From UBA11346 sp038203025 (GTDB lineage: Bacteria > Planctomycetota > UBA11346): a stretch of 64,000 bases of DNA. Positions 42,901 through 50,218 of this stretch are shown here, in pieces. The notes below the pieces were generated by a model. It did not search any database. It had not been told where the DNA came from and saw only the letters and a program-made list of their open reading frames with translations. The stretch covers positions 1-64,000 of the forward strand of contig JBBREK010000001.1 in NCBI GenBank assembly GCA_038203025.1, read 5' to 3'. The first letter of the stretch is position 1, and each line of letters begins with the position of its first letter. The translations under genes were made by a program, and so were the position numbers.

Positions 42901-45445
42901 GCTGACGGCCTACGCCCGGGTAGTAATCCGCGATGCCTCCGGCACCCTCGCCCGCTACGTTGAACAGCAGCCGCGTCCGGCGCCGGCGGCGCCGCGTCTG
43001 ATCCCGGCGCGTCGCGCCCGACCCGACCAGTCCGGCCAGCCTCCGTTCTACGACCTTGCCTTCTGGAACGGCCAGGGCGGATTCACCCGCGACGGCTTCG
43101 AGTACATCATCCTGCTCAAGCCCGGGGCCAGCACCCCGGCGCCGTGGTGCAACGTGCTTGCCAACGAGGGCTTCGGCACGGTGGTCAGCGAGCGTGGCGC
43201 GGCCTACACCTGGGCCGCCAACTGCCACGAATTCCGTCTGACGCCGTGGCATTGCGACGCGGTCGCAGATCCGCACGGCGAGGCCATCTACCTGCGCGAC
43301 GAGGACAGCGGCGTGGTCTGGTCGCCGACCCCGGGCCCGCTGCGCAGCCGCAGCACCTGCGTGATCCGCCACGGTTTCGGCTATTCCGTGTTTGGCCGCG
43401 ACGAGGAGGGCATCGCCAGCGAGATGCACATCTGGGTCGACCGCGATGCGCCGGTGAAGCAGTGGAAGCTGCGCCTGGTCAATCGCAGCGATCGTTCGCG
43501 GCGGCTGACCGTCACCTGCTACGTCGAGTGGACGCTGGCCGAACTGCGCGAGCGCAGCGCCATGCATCTGGTCACCGACCACGACGACGGGGTGCTGACC
43601 GCGACCAATCCGCTTAACGACGACTTCGCTGGCCGTACCGCCTTCCTCGCCGCCAGTCGTCGGCCGTCATCCTGGACCTGCGACCGTGCCGAGTTCCTTG
43701 GCCGGCATGGCTCGCCGGCCAAGCCGGCGGCGCTCGCCGCCACCGGCCTGCTCGGCCGCACTGGCGCCGGACTTGATCCGTGCGGGGCGTTGGCGGTGCG
43801 TGTGGACCTCAAGCCCGGAGCAGAATACGAGGTGGTCTTCACCCTCGGCGCCGGGCGCGACGCGACGCACGCCCGCGAGCTGGCGACCCGCCACCGCGGC
43901 CTGGATAGCGCCCGGTCCTCGCTGCTGGCGATCTACGAGCACTGGAAGTTCCTGCTCGGCCGGGTGCGCGTGCAGACCCCCGATCCGGCCATCGATCTGC
44001 TCGCCAACGGTTGGCTGCCCTACCAGATCCACGCCGCGCGCATGCTGGCGCGCAGCGGCTTCTCGCAGTCGGGCGGGGCCTACGGCTTCCGCGACCAGTT
44101 GCAGGACGCCATGGCCCTGGTGCATCACGACCCGCGTCTGCTGCGCGACCATCTGGTCCGCGCCGCTGGCCGGCAGTTCAGCGAGGGCGACGTCCAGCAC
44201 TGGTGGCATCCACCCGGCGGTCGCGGAGTACGCACGCACATCTCCGACGATCTGCTGTGGCTGCCCTACGCGATCAGCCGCTACCTCGACACCACCGGTG
44301 ACCTTGCCGCCCTCGACCAGCGGGCGCCCTGGCTTACGGGCCCGCCGGTCCCGGCCGGGCAGGAGTCGCTCTACGACCTGCCGCGGACGACCGGCCATGA
44401 CGGCACGCTCTACGAGCACGCGGTGGCGGCGATCCGCCTTGGCCTGAACCGGCTTGGCGCGCACGGGCTGCCACTGATGGGCAGCGGCGACTGGAACGAC
44501 GGCATGAACCAGGTCGGCGACAAGGGCAAAGGCGAGAGCGTGTGGTTGGCGTTCTTTCTCGTCGAGGTGCTGCGCCGCTTCGCGCCGGTGGCACGTGTAC
44601 GCGGCGAAGCCGCCTTCGCCGATGAGCTGCTTGCCCGCGCCGACACCATCGCCGCGGCCATTGATACCCACGCCTGGGATGGCGCCTGGTACCTGCGTGC
44701 CTGGTTCGACGACGGCACGCCGCTGGGTAACGCCGCCGGAGCCGAATGCCGCATCGACGCCCTGCCGCAGGCCTGGGCGGCGATCACTGGCGCCACCGAC
44801 CCCGAGCGCACGCGTCAGGCGATGCAGGCGGTCGACCAGCAGTTGGTGCGACGTGACGACGGTCTGATCCAGCTGTTCGATCCGCCGTTCGACCAGGGCA
44901 ACCTGCAGCCCGGCTACATCAAGGGCTACCTGCCCGGGGTGCGCGAGAACGGCGGCCAGTACACCCATGCCGCGGTGTGGACGGCGATGGCCTTTGCCAA
45001 TCTTGGTGACGGCACGCGCACCCTCGAGCTGGCCCGGCTGATCAACCCGGTGCTGCACGCCGACAGTCCGGCGGCGGCAGCGCGCTGGCGGGTCGAGCCC
45101 TACGTCATGGCAGCCGACGTCTACCGCACCCCCGGCCATGTCGGGCGTGGCGGCTGGACCTGGTACACCGGTTCGGCTGGCTGGATGTGGCGCCTGCTGG
45201 TCGAGTCGCTGCTCGGCTTCGAGCGTCGCGCCGGGCAGGTGCGACTGCATCCCTGCACCCCCGATGGTTGGGGCGACTTCACCGTGCACTACCACCATGG
45301 CAACAGTCGGTGGACGCTGGTGGCGAAGGGTTCGGGTCCGGTCGAGCGCATCACCGTCGATGGCGGACAGTTCGCCGGCGAATGGGTCACGCTGGTCGAC
45401 GACGGGCGGGAACACCGCGCCGAATTCCTGCGCCGCAAGGGCTAG
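36962..45445 (+). CDS. ndvB: Cyclic beta-1,2-glucan synthase (NdvB/Cgs)
   Basis: 2,827-residue inner-membrane enzyme; the Brucella enzyme is of similar size. Order: N-terminal region with membrane helices at ~415-455; GT84 domain with VLDTDTRLP (~635), GHAVLQPRAAVS and a QxxRW-like motif in RRMRWVRGDWQLLPWLLP (~780); further helices ~820-1000; a glucoamylase-like domain (NESGRWLPPDNLQ near 1026, PSWMAHHQGMSLLAC near 1485). Two GH94-type halves follow, the last with GSGDWNDGMNQVGDKGKGES (~2505), GGWTWYTGSAGWMWRLL and EPYVMAADVY. This set makes, chain-length-controls and cyclises UDP-glucose-derived beta-1,2-glucan. The start has a Shine-Dalgarno (AGGAGA). No NdvA-type exporter is adjacent. Confidence 0.95.
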   Translation: MTSAPRASIPASLPVEVVSGDALLRAEIYSVEQMEGHARRLATWHRVDRGGWGSPLLDRLGANRVALVQVIDRLRAAPDRALVPAADWLLDNQYLILDQITTVRTHLPRGYSRELPRLTVGDPTGMPRVYGLALEYIAHGDAHVDAEGIGRFVGAYQESVSLTMGELWAVPIMLRLALIENLRRIATRVDTAQCRRESAAAWAVRFVQAAELNPSSLVVAIADLAKESKLEPAFVGELQRRLLGQHPGVGLVLQWLEQRLGERRQTVADQVRLDHQDQAADRIAVANAITSLRGMGAIDWKEFVERISAVEAVLREDPTGIYEAMDFASRDLYRHEVEQIARRCRAEGAEAQQAVARAAISLASGANASASTDPDRPPRGHVGWWLVDGGRRELEERLAGSYGLRHPRGHGPRPLRTYLVPIVLLTVLATAAAVVAAGGLTMPVGLAICLAVLLLPLACQAGKTLIDWMTTRLVAPRQLPRLDFAQGIPAEWRTVVAVPTLVRTRRDLDSVVEGLEVRALANEDDHLVFVLLSDFGDAAAKEQPGDAIVLQHAATVLTALNDRHRRADGRDRFLLLHRDRMWNPREGVWMGQERKRGKIEDLNRLLLHGDVAAFTTTLGDVGVLQGARLVLVLDTDTRLPRDAARRMAGAMAHPLNRPRLDPATRTVSGGHAVLQPRAAVSMSSSGRSWYASLWAGDAGIDPYTRAVSDVYQDLFDQGSFVGKGIYDLRAFSASLADRFPDNAILSHDLIEGSYARSGLLSDVVVVEDHPATYLADMARRMRWVRGDWQLLPWLLPRTPTARGWARNQLNALARWKLIDNLRRSLVAPASLAALLLAWTCLPAAGAIAIALVVAAVTALPVVLSAASGLSGDNRLRVRLGLVVSGGMRGLAAGLAGIAFLPFEAARTIDAVLRTLWRLVISRRHLLRWQTASDAERLAATGLAGISGAMAVAPLLGFTVALLALLRPGLAPAVLPFAVLWLAAPVLAWLLSRRPAVAAQARLGEGDRSYLLRTARRTWQYFADLVNESGRWLPPDNLQMQPRRVVAGRTSPTNIGLALLADLTAHDFGWLGSRALLDRVGRELDSIESLERCRGHLLNWYDTATGEAMHPRYVSTVDSGNLAGHLLILAAGLRELAGSKVDRVARLRGCVVTVELAAEAMPAQRDELTALAVRLRAAEAALPIDEAVVLLTRLAASSDGDGRTWASAAAAELTTHRDELAVLAPGAEVLELRRIAAGQGPGAACAADLIADAERLAARAQTFALGMEWAFLLDLGSKLFSTGYHLDAARLDRSGYDLLASESRLTSYVAVAGGRVDQEHWFRLGRLLVRTPSGPVLASWSGTMFEYLMPLLVMPEEPGSLLHASAETAVAEQIRHGDALGIPWGITESAYYATDAALNWQYRAFGVPGLGLNRSLADDPVVAPYASALALLIAPLAALRNLRRLDGLGACGLYGFYEAVDFTTSRMPTGEQYVVIPSWMAHHQGMSLLACGHVLLGAPMHRRFLADRRLQAHQLLLQERPVVGGDINVLRPVDGPAQRAEIDTSLNVIIDPAAGPPQVQLLSNGRYHVMVTAAGGGYSRWGDIALTRWREDATRDHWGQACYLRDTESKAVWTATCQPLGGLPKGHEAVFTQARAEFRRIDGEIASHLEIAVSSEDDVELRRLTLANRGERVRHIEITTCAEPVLAPVGADMAHPAFSKLSVQTEAAPEHDAVLATRRPRQDGEARVWLAHALVARSGGGNLSWETDRERFLGRTRTQADPQALDGAARALSGTVGAVIDPVLALRRTVSIPPGSHVVIDLIAAVASSRAEALALCDRYRDVNLASRAYELSQTHGQVVLAQLGATDVDAQVFARLAGALVFAGASRRASDVAIRRNLAQRSSLWRFGISGDLPICLVRVADSHRIDLLRQLLRAHAWWRVKGLAVDLVVLIEDPSVYRQEVSDLVLGVIASSPDAGFVDRSGGVFVRRTDQTTEEDRLLLTAYARVVIRDASGTLARYVEQQPRPAPAAPRLIPARRARPDQSGQPPFYDLAFWNGQGGFTRDGFEYIILLKPGASTPAPWCNVLANEGFGTVVSERGAAYTWAANCHEFRLTPWHCDAVADPHGEAIYLRDEDSGVVWSPTPGPLRSRSTCVIRHGFGYSVFGRDEEGIASEMHIWVDRDAPVKQWKLRLVNRSDRSRRLTVTCYVEWTLAELRERSAMHLVTDHDDGVLTATNPLNDDFAGRTAFLAASRRPSSWTCDRAEFLGRHGSPAKPAALAATGLLGRTGAGLDPCGALAVRVDLKPGAEYEVVFTLGAGRDATHARELATRHRGLDSARSSLLAIYEHWKFLLGRVRVQTPDPAIDLLANGWLPYQIHAARMLARSGFSQSGGAYGFRDQLQDAMALVHHDPRLLRDHLVRAAGRQFSEGDVQHWWHPPGGRGVRTHISDDLLWLPYAISRYLDTTGDLAALDQRAPWLTGPPVPAGQESLYDLPRTTGHDGTLYEHAVAAIRLGLNRLGAHGLPLMGSGDWNDGMNQVGDKGKGESVWLAFFLVEVLRRFAPVARVRGEAAFADELLARADTIAAAIDTHAWDGAWYLRAWFDDGTPLGNAAGAECRIDALPQAWAAITGATDPERTRQAMQAVDQQLVRRDDGLIQLFDPPFDQGNLQPGYIKGYLPGVRENGGQYTHAAVWTAMAFANLGDGTRTLELARLINPVLHADSPAAAARWRVEPYVMAADVYRTPGHVGRGGWTWYTGSAGWMWRLLVESLLGFERRAGQVRLHPCTPDGWGDFTVHYHHGNSRWTLVAKGSGPVERITVDGGQFAGEWVTLVDDGREHRAEFLRRKG

Positions 45446-45478
45446 AAGCGCTGGCGTTTCCCTCAGCCTAGGAATCGC

Positions 45479-45585
45479 GGTTCGCGGTTGTAACGACACG
45501 TGTTGTGTGTGTTGCGGGGGTTCACCAAACGGGTGACCACGTGTAAACCCAATATGGTCCGTAATCGATGGTCTAACCGCGAACC
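45479..45585. repeat. 107-bp structured element between convergent genes
   Basis: Perfect 11-bp terminal inverted repeats GGTTCGCGGTT (45479-45489) and AACCGCGAACC (45575-45585) enclose nested stems ACACGTG/CACGTGT (45496/45538) and GGT-CACC/GGTGACC (45519/45532). It is AT-richer than its neighbours. It could be a MITE-like insertion, a bidirectional terminator or a small structured RNA; I cannot tell which. Confidence 0.65.
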
Positions 45586-45602
45586 CACTGCGGCATCTTG
45601 CC

Positions 45603-46691
45603 TCAGCGCAGTAACGCCACCGCCGCGCCGGCCACGGCCAGCAGCAGGAGGAGAATGATTACCGGCATCAGCCAGGCGGGCATCGTGCGCGGTGCGGCCA
45701 GGCGCTTGCGGAAGCGGCCTGCGTCGTCGGGCCGTTCGAGTACGGCGCGTAGCTCACGGATCAGCTCGGTGGCGCTCTGCGGACGTCGGGTCTTGTCCTT
45801 GTGCATGGCCCAACGAATGCAGGCGTCGACTCCGGCCGGCAGGTCGGGGACGTGCGTGCGCGGTGCTGGCGCCTCGCTGCGCAGGACCATCTCCATGACC
45901 TCCTGCGAGCTGCGGCCGTTGAATGGCAGACGGCCGGTGACGGCGTGGTAGAAGGTGGCGCCAAGGGCGTAGCAGTCGCTGCGGTGGTCGGCCAGCTTGG
46001 CGTCGAGCACCTGCTCGGGCGGCATGTAGGCCGGTGAGCCCATGGCGACACCGGACAGGGTGAGTTGTTCCCAGGCGCCGCTGCCCTCGATCTGCTTGCC
46101 GAAGCCAAGGTCGGCGAGCTTGGCGACAGTGCCGCCAGCAAGCATGATGTTGGCCGGCTTGACGTCACGATGGATGATGCCGCGCGCCCCCGCCGCCTCG
46201 AGCGCCCCGGCGACCTCCAGCACCCAGCCGGCGGCGACGCGCCAGGGGATGCGGCGTTGATGCTCGATCGCCTCTTCCAGGCTCTGGCCTTCGACCAGCT
46301 CCATGGCGAGGAAGAACTTGCCCTGGTCGAAGCCGAAGCCGCGTACCCCGACGATGTGGGGGTGGCTGATCTTCTGGGCCAGCTCGGCCTCGCGCTTGAA
46401 GCGGGCGAGGAACTCCTGGTCGCGGGCTGATTCCTCGTTGAGCACCTTCAGCGCCACTTTGCTGCCGTCAGCGGCAGTGGCCTCGTAGACCGTGGCGGTG
46501 GCGCCCTCGCCAAGCTTCCGTCCGACCTGGTACTTGCCGAGCATGCGCTCGCCGGGCTTGCTTGGCACCGGGCTGCGGATCGGCACGCGCAGGACCTGGC
46601 CGCAGTTCGGGCAGGGCAGGCGGCCATCAGCCGGCATGGTTGCCGGGACGAACTTGTGCCGACAGGCTGGACAGCGGAAGGCTTGGGCCAC
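45603..46691 (-). CDS. Membrane Ser/Thr protein kinase with N-terminal zinc ribbon
   Basis: 362 residues. A zinc ribbon (C7, C10, C27, C30) precedes a complete kinase domain: glycine loop GEGATATVYE, VAIK-like VALKVLN, catalytic loop GIIHRDVKPANIML (~173-185), DLGFGK in place of DFG, and APE-like YMPPEQV. A single C-terminal helix (MPVIILLLLLAVAGAAVALL) anchors it with the kinase facing the cytoplasm; there is no obvious outer domain. It converges on ndvB. Confidence 0.9.
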   Translation of the reverse strand: MAQAFRCPACRHKFVPATMPADGRLPCPNCGQVLRVPIRSPVPSKPGERMLGKYQVGRKLGEGATATVYEATAADGSKVALKVLNEESARDQEFLARFKREAELAQKISHPHIVGVRGFGFDQGKFFLAMELVEGQSLEEAIEHQRRIPWRVAAGWVLEVAGALEAAGARGIIHRDVKPANIMLAGGTVAKLADLGFGKQIEGSGAWEQLTLSGVAMGSPAYMPPEQVLDAKLADHRSDCYALGATFYHAVTGRLPFNGRSSQEVMEMVLRSEAPAPRTHVPDLPAGVDACIRWAMHKDKTRRPQSATELIRELRAVLERPDDAGRFRKRLAAPRTMPAWLMPVIILLLLLAVAGAAVALLR

Positions 46692-46741
46692 GGGCCGAGT
46701 ATGGCGATGGCGGGCAGGTGTGCCAGCGTGGCCCGGTGGGC

Positions 46742-47725
46742 CTAATGACCCGGTTGCAGGGCTGCGTCGTCGATCGGCAGCCCTGCCGCCAGGGCCGCCT
46801 TGATCAATGGCTGCGACTGCGTGCCGCGGGGCAGGCTGCCGAGGTGGGCTACAGCTTCGTCGCGTCGTCCGAGCTGGGCCAGGGCGATGGCTTGCATGAG
46901 GCCGGATCGGGGATCCTCCGGCCGGGCGGCGCTGGCGTAGGTCGCCTGCGCCAGCAGGCCGCCCCAGTCCTGGTCGGCGAGCGCGGCGTAGCCGAGGGCG
47001 AGTCGTGGCCAGACACTTGCGGATTCGCGACCGAGGGCGACCAGGGCATGCAGCCGCACCTCCGGCCAGTCACTACGCGCCGCCGCCTCGCGGGCCAGAC
47101 AGACGCGCGGCCAGAAGGCGCCCGGATCGGCTTCGGCCAGGGCGCGGGCGGTGTCGGCCAGGCGCGCGTCGGGAACGAGGCAGGCCAGCGCCAGTTCGGC
47201 GGTGATTGGCTGCGCCAGGGCCAGCTCCAGGTCTGGGCTGGTGGTGGCGACCAGGCCGTCTGCCTCGACTGCGGCGCCGGCGATGGCACGTCCGAGGGCC
47301 GGCCAGGCCGGATCCTGGCACTTGGCCAGGGCGGCTGGGACGCGCGGGTCCAGCGTGCCGGCGGAGGCCTCGGCGCAGGCCAGCTCGATCAGCGCCCGGC
47401 GCAGCCGCGCCGCTTCGGGATGGTCGAGCACTGCGCAGGGCTGCCCTGGCCGCGGATCGAGGGCGCCAGCCAGCTCTAGTGCGGCGTTCAACTGGGCGAT
47501 CTCCTCGGGCCAGGAGCCGCGCACCCGCCACGAACGGTCGAGCGCGTCGAGGGTGTCGGCGAGCAGCTGCTGGCGCGTGGCATCGTCGCGCGCCCAGGTT
47601 GCGGTCGATGGCGCGGGAGGAGGCGGATCCGCAGAGCGCCGTCCGGCCGCCTCGCCGAAGCGCCAAGCGAACAGTCCGATGACGGCACCCGCCGCCAGCA
47701 TCACCGCCAGTCGGGTGGCGTTCAC
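46742..47725 (-). CDS. Membrane-anchored hypothetical protein with TPR-like helices
   Basis: 327 residues from the GTG at 47725, which overlaps the P-type ATPase stop as GTGA. One N-terminal helix (RLAVMLAAGAVIGLFAWRFG) is followed by an Ala/Leu/Arg-rich region of paired helices (AARSDWPEVRLHALVALGRE, then YAALADQDWGGLLAQATYAS) resembling TPR/SEL1 repeats. The coupling suggests it assists the ATPase or is expressed with it; nothing visible links it to metal handling. Confidence 0.6.
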   Translation of the reverse strand: MNATRLAVMLAAGAVIGLFAWRFGEAAGRRSADPPPPAPSTATWARDDATRQQLLADTLDALDRSWRVRGSWPEEIAQLNAALELAGALDPRPGQPCAVLDHPEAARLRRALIELACAEASAGTLDPRVPAALAKCQDPAWPALGRAIAGAAVEADGLVATTSPDLELALAQPITAELALACLVPDARLADTARALAEADPGAFWPRVCLAREAAARSDWPEVRLHALVALGRESASVWPRLALGYAALADQDWGGLLAQATYASAARPEDPRSGLMQAIALAQLGRRDEAVAHLGSLPRGTQSQPLIKAALAAGLPIDDAALQPGH

Positions 47726-49845
47726 GCCCGCCACCAGCCCAGCCGCAGGCTGTTGCCGACCACGCATAGTGAGCTGGCGGCCATCGCTGCCGCCGCCCAG
47801 GCCGGATCGAGCCGGCCGGTCATCGCCAGGGGGATGGCGCAGAGATTGTAGACGGCGGCGAAGGCCAGGTTCATACGCACCGTGTGCATGGTGGCGCGGG
47901 CCAGGGCGACGGCATCGCCGGCGGCGCGCAGCGGATCGTGGCCATCAAGGATGAGGTTGCCGGCCAGGGCGGCGATGGTGGCGCCACCGCCGACCGCGGC
48001 GCCGGCGCTGGCGCGGGCCAGCATAGGTGCGTCATTGATGCCGTCGCCCAGGGCAAGCACGCGGTCGCCGGCGGACTCCAGCTGGCTGACCATGCGCGCC
48101 TTGCCTTCTGGCGACAGGTCACCGCGGGCATCGCCGATGCCCACTGCCTGGGCCACGCGTCGGGTCTCGACGGTGCGGTCGCCACTGGCCAGATGCAGCC
48201 GCAGACCCAACCCGCGCAGCCGTGCCAGGGCCTCGGTGGCGCCGGGTCGCGGCCCGTCCCCCAGGCGCAGGGCGCCGATCCAGCGGGCGTTGGCGGCGAC
48301 GTGGACGACGATGCCTGGTCCGGCCGGATCGCCGGGCGGGGCCGCCGCGCCGCGGTCGGCGAGGAAGGCGCGACTGCCCACCAGCACCTCGCCGCCATCG
48401 ACCACGGCGCGCACACCGCCGCCTGGCGTGGCGGCGAACTCCGTGGAGGCCGGCACGGCCAGGCCCTGCGCTGCGGCAGTGATGGCGGCGGCCACCGGGT
48501 GTTCGGAACCGCGTTCGGCCGCGGCGGCGAGGGCGAGGATGGAAGCGCGGTCGCAGCCTGGGGCGCACAGCACCTCGGCCAGCTGTGGTAAGCCGGTGGT
48601 GATGGTGCCGGTCTTGTCGATGACGGCGGCGCGGGCCTGGGCCAGCGATTCGATCACCGTGCCGTCGCGCACCAGGATGCCGCTGCGTGCCGCCCGGCCG
48701 ACCGCCACCGCGATCGCGGCCGGGGTGGCCAGGCCGAGGGCGCAGGGGCAGGCGATGACGAGCACGCTCAGGGCGGCGATCAGGCCGTGGTGCCAGCCCT
48801 CGGCGCCGCCCAACCACCACCAACCGGCCAGAGTGGCGAGGGCCAGGAGGATGGCGGCAGGGACGAAGACGCCGGCGACCCGGTCGGCGAGGCGGGCGAT
48901 CGGCGGCTTGGCGGCAGCCGCTGCGCGCATCGCCTCGGCGATCGCGGCCAGCCGGGTGGCGCCGCCGGTGGCGTCGACCCGGACGACCAGTGTCCCGAGC
49001 CGGTTGATCGTGCCGGCGCTGACCTCATCGTCGACGCGCTTGACCACCGGCATCGGCTCGCCGGTGAGCAGTGCCTCGTCGACCTCGCCACCGCCTTCCA
49101 GCACGGTGCCGTCTGCCGCCACCGCATCGCCCGGCCGCACCCGGATGCGATCGCCGACGCGCAGTGTTGCGGCGTCGACCAGTTGCTCGCCGTCAGGCCC
49201 CAGGCGCAGCGCCTTCGGTGGTTGGCGTTCCATGAGCTCGCGCACGGCGGCGCCGGCGCGCGCCCGTCCGCCGGCCTCCAGGGCCCGACCAATCAAGGTG
49301 AAGGCGATGATCGCAGCGGCGCTTTCCGCGTGCAGGTGCGGCCAGCCCAGGACCAGTCCGACGAGGCCGTGGATGCAGGCGGTCACTGCGCCCAGCGCCA
49401 CCAGCAGGTCCATGTCGCCATGCAGGCGCAGGGCCGAGCGGGCCGCGCGCATCACGATGGTCCGTCCGGGCCAGGCCAGGGCGAGCACGGCCAGCGCAAC
49501 CTGGATGGCCGGCGAAGCCGGATGATGCGGCGCCGCCATCGCCCAGGTCATCGCCGTTCCGGCCAAGGCCATTGCGACCAAGGCGCGCAGCCGCGCCGGC
49601 CGCGGATCCTCGCCCGGCGTCTCGGCGACATGAACATGGACGGCAAAGCCGAACTTCGCCAGCCGCTGCTGTACCGCCGCGATGGTCAGCCCGCCGTCGC
49701 TGAGCCGCAGCCGCGCCTGCCGCGCGATCAGATCGACGCGCAGTTCGCTGATCCCTGGCTGCGACGCCAACGCCGTCTCCATGCGCCGCGCGCACGCCGC
49801 GCAGTGCATCCCGTCGGTGACGTCGAGAACAATCTCAGCCGGCAT
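47722..49845 (-). CDS. copA: Cu(+)-type P-type ATPase (CopA-like)
   Basis: 707 residues, a heavy-metal P1B ATPase. The N-terminal HMA domain has the CxxC pair in GMHCAAC (C15, C18). Helices precede a GDRIRVRPGD actuator with TGEP, then the CPC motif in VIACPCALG (~366), the DKTGT phosphorylation site (~409), SEHPVA (HP), and GDGINDAP (~600). YN and M-x-x-S-S in the last helices (AVYNLCAIPLAM, MAASSL) are typical of the Cu(+) subgroup. It would export copper across the inner membrane. The start is separated from the upstream kinase by a long repeat array. Confidence 0.92.
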   Translation of the reverse strand: MPAEIVLDVTDGMHCAACARRMETALASQPGISELRVDLIARQARLRLSDGGLTIAAVQQRLAKFGFAVHVHVAETPGEDPRPARLRALVAMALAGTAMTWAMAAPHHPASPAIQVALAVLALAWPGRTIVMRAARSALRLHGDMDLLVALGAVTACIHGLVGLVLGWPHLHAESAAAIIAFTLIGRALEAGGRARAGAAVRELMERQPPKALRLGPDGEQLVDAATLRVGDRIRVRPGDAVAADGTVLEGGGEVDEALLTGEPMPVVKRVDDEVSAGTINRLGTLVVRVDATGGATRLAAIAEAMRAAAAAKPPIARLADRVAGVFVPAAILLALATLAGWWWLGGAEGWHHGLIAALSVLVIACPCALGLATPAAIAVAVGRAARSGILVRDGTVIESLAQARAAVIDKTGTITTGLPQLAEVLCAPGCDRASILALAAAAERGSEHPVAAAITAAAQGLAVPASTEFAATPGGGVRAVVDGGEVLVGSRAFLADRGAAAPPGDPAGPGIVVHVAANARWIGALRLGDGPRPGATEALARLRGLGLRLHLASGDRTVETRRVAQAVGIGDARGDLSPEGKARMVSQLESAGDRVLALGDGINDAPMLARASAGAAVGGGATIAALAGNLILDGHDPLRAAGDAVALARATMHTVRMNLAFAAVYNLCAIPLAMTGRLDPAWAAAAMAASSLCVVGNSLRLGWWRA

Positions 49846-50179
49846 GCCGGTACGTTAGGCAGCGCGCAGCCCCTGCCAGTGGGTTTGGGTTTGGGTTTCG
49901 GTTTCGGTTTGGGTTTCGGTTTGGGTTTCGGTTTCGGTTTCGGTTTCGGTTTCGGGTTCCGAGCCCCAATCCCCAATCCCCAATCCCCAATCCCCAATCC
50001 CCAATCCCCAATCCCAGATGGTCGGGGTACGCCGTCCGGGGAGTGAGCGACCAAGCGCGTGGCGATCGATAGGGCCAGCGTGTGTGGTAAGTTCCACGCG
50101 CGCGTAGCGAGCCTGGAGCGACCCCCGCCGCCTGGCGAATCGACGCGCGTATGCGCGGCGTGTCGAGCGGGGTCCGGGG
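49846..50179. repeat. Tandem-repeat gap upstream of copA
   Basis: 334 bp without a gene. A GGGTTT/CGGTTT hexamer array runs from 49881 to 49952 (12 units) and a CCCCAAT heptamer repeats seven times from 49964 to 50012. The latter puts GGGG runs on the minus strand, the strand of copA transcription, so strong G-quadruplex potential lies within the copA 5' region. The rest (50013-50179) shows no feature I can name apart from the palindromes at the kinase 3' end. Confidence 0.9.
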
Positions 50180-50218
50180 TCAAGGCCCCGGCGGGGGGCC
50201 TGGGGGGCTTGGCCCCCC
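50174..50218. repeat. Twin hairpin forming the 3' end of the kinase gene
   Basis: Stem a CCGGGG-TCAAGG-CCCCGG (50174-50191) contains the kinase stop codon (TGA on the minus strand) in its loop. Stem b GGGGGGC-TTG-GCCCCCC (50202-50218) encodes part of the terminal GPSPPGPPPGP. Same twin-hairpin plan as 13255 and 62465 but a different sequence. Confidence 0.7.

Noticed and set aside
37673..45499. Long minus-strand open frames under ndvB (433, 521, 387 and 610 codons)
   Set aside because: Antisense shadows of a well-supported gene; no recognisable domains.
49881..50012. Telomere-like repeats marking a linear replicon end
   Set aside because: Normal coding genes continue on both sides; a plain microsatellite is the simpler reading.
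47882..50046. Plus-strand frames of 547 and 419 codons
   Set aside because: Antisense to the copper ATPase and its repeat-rich upstream region.
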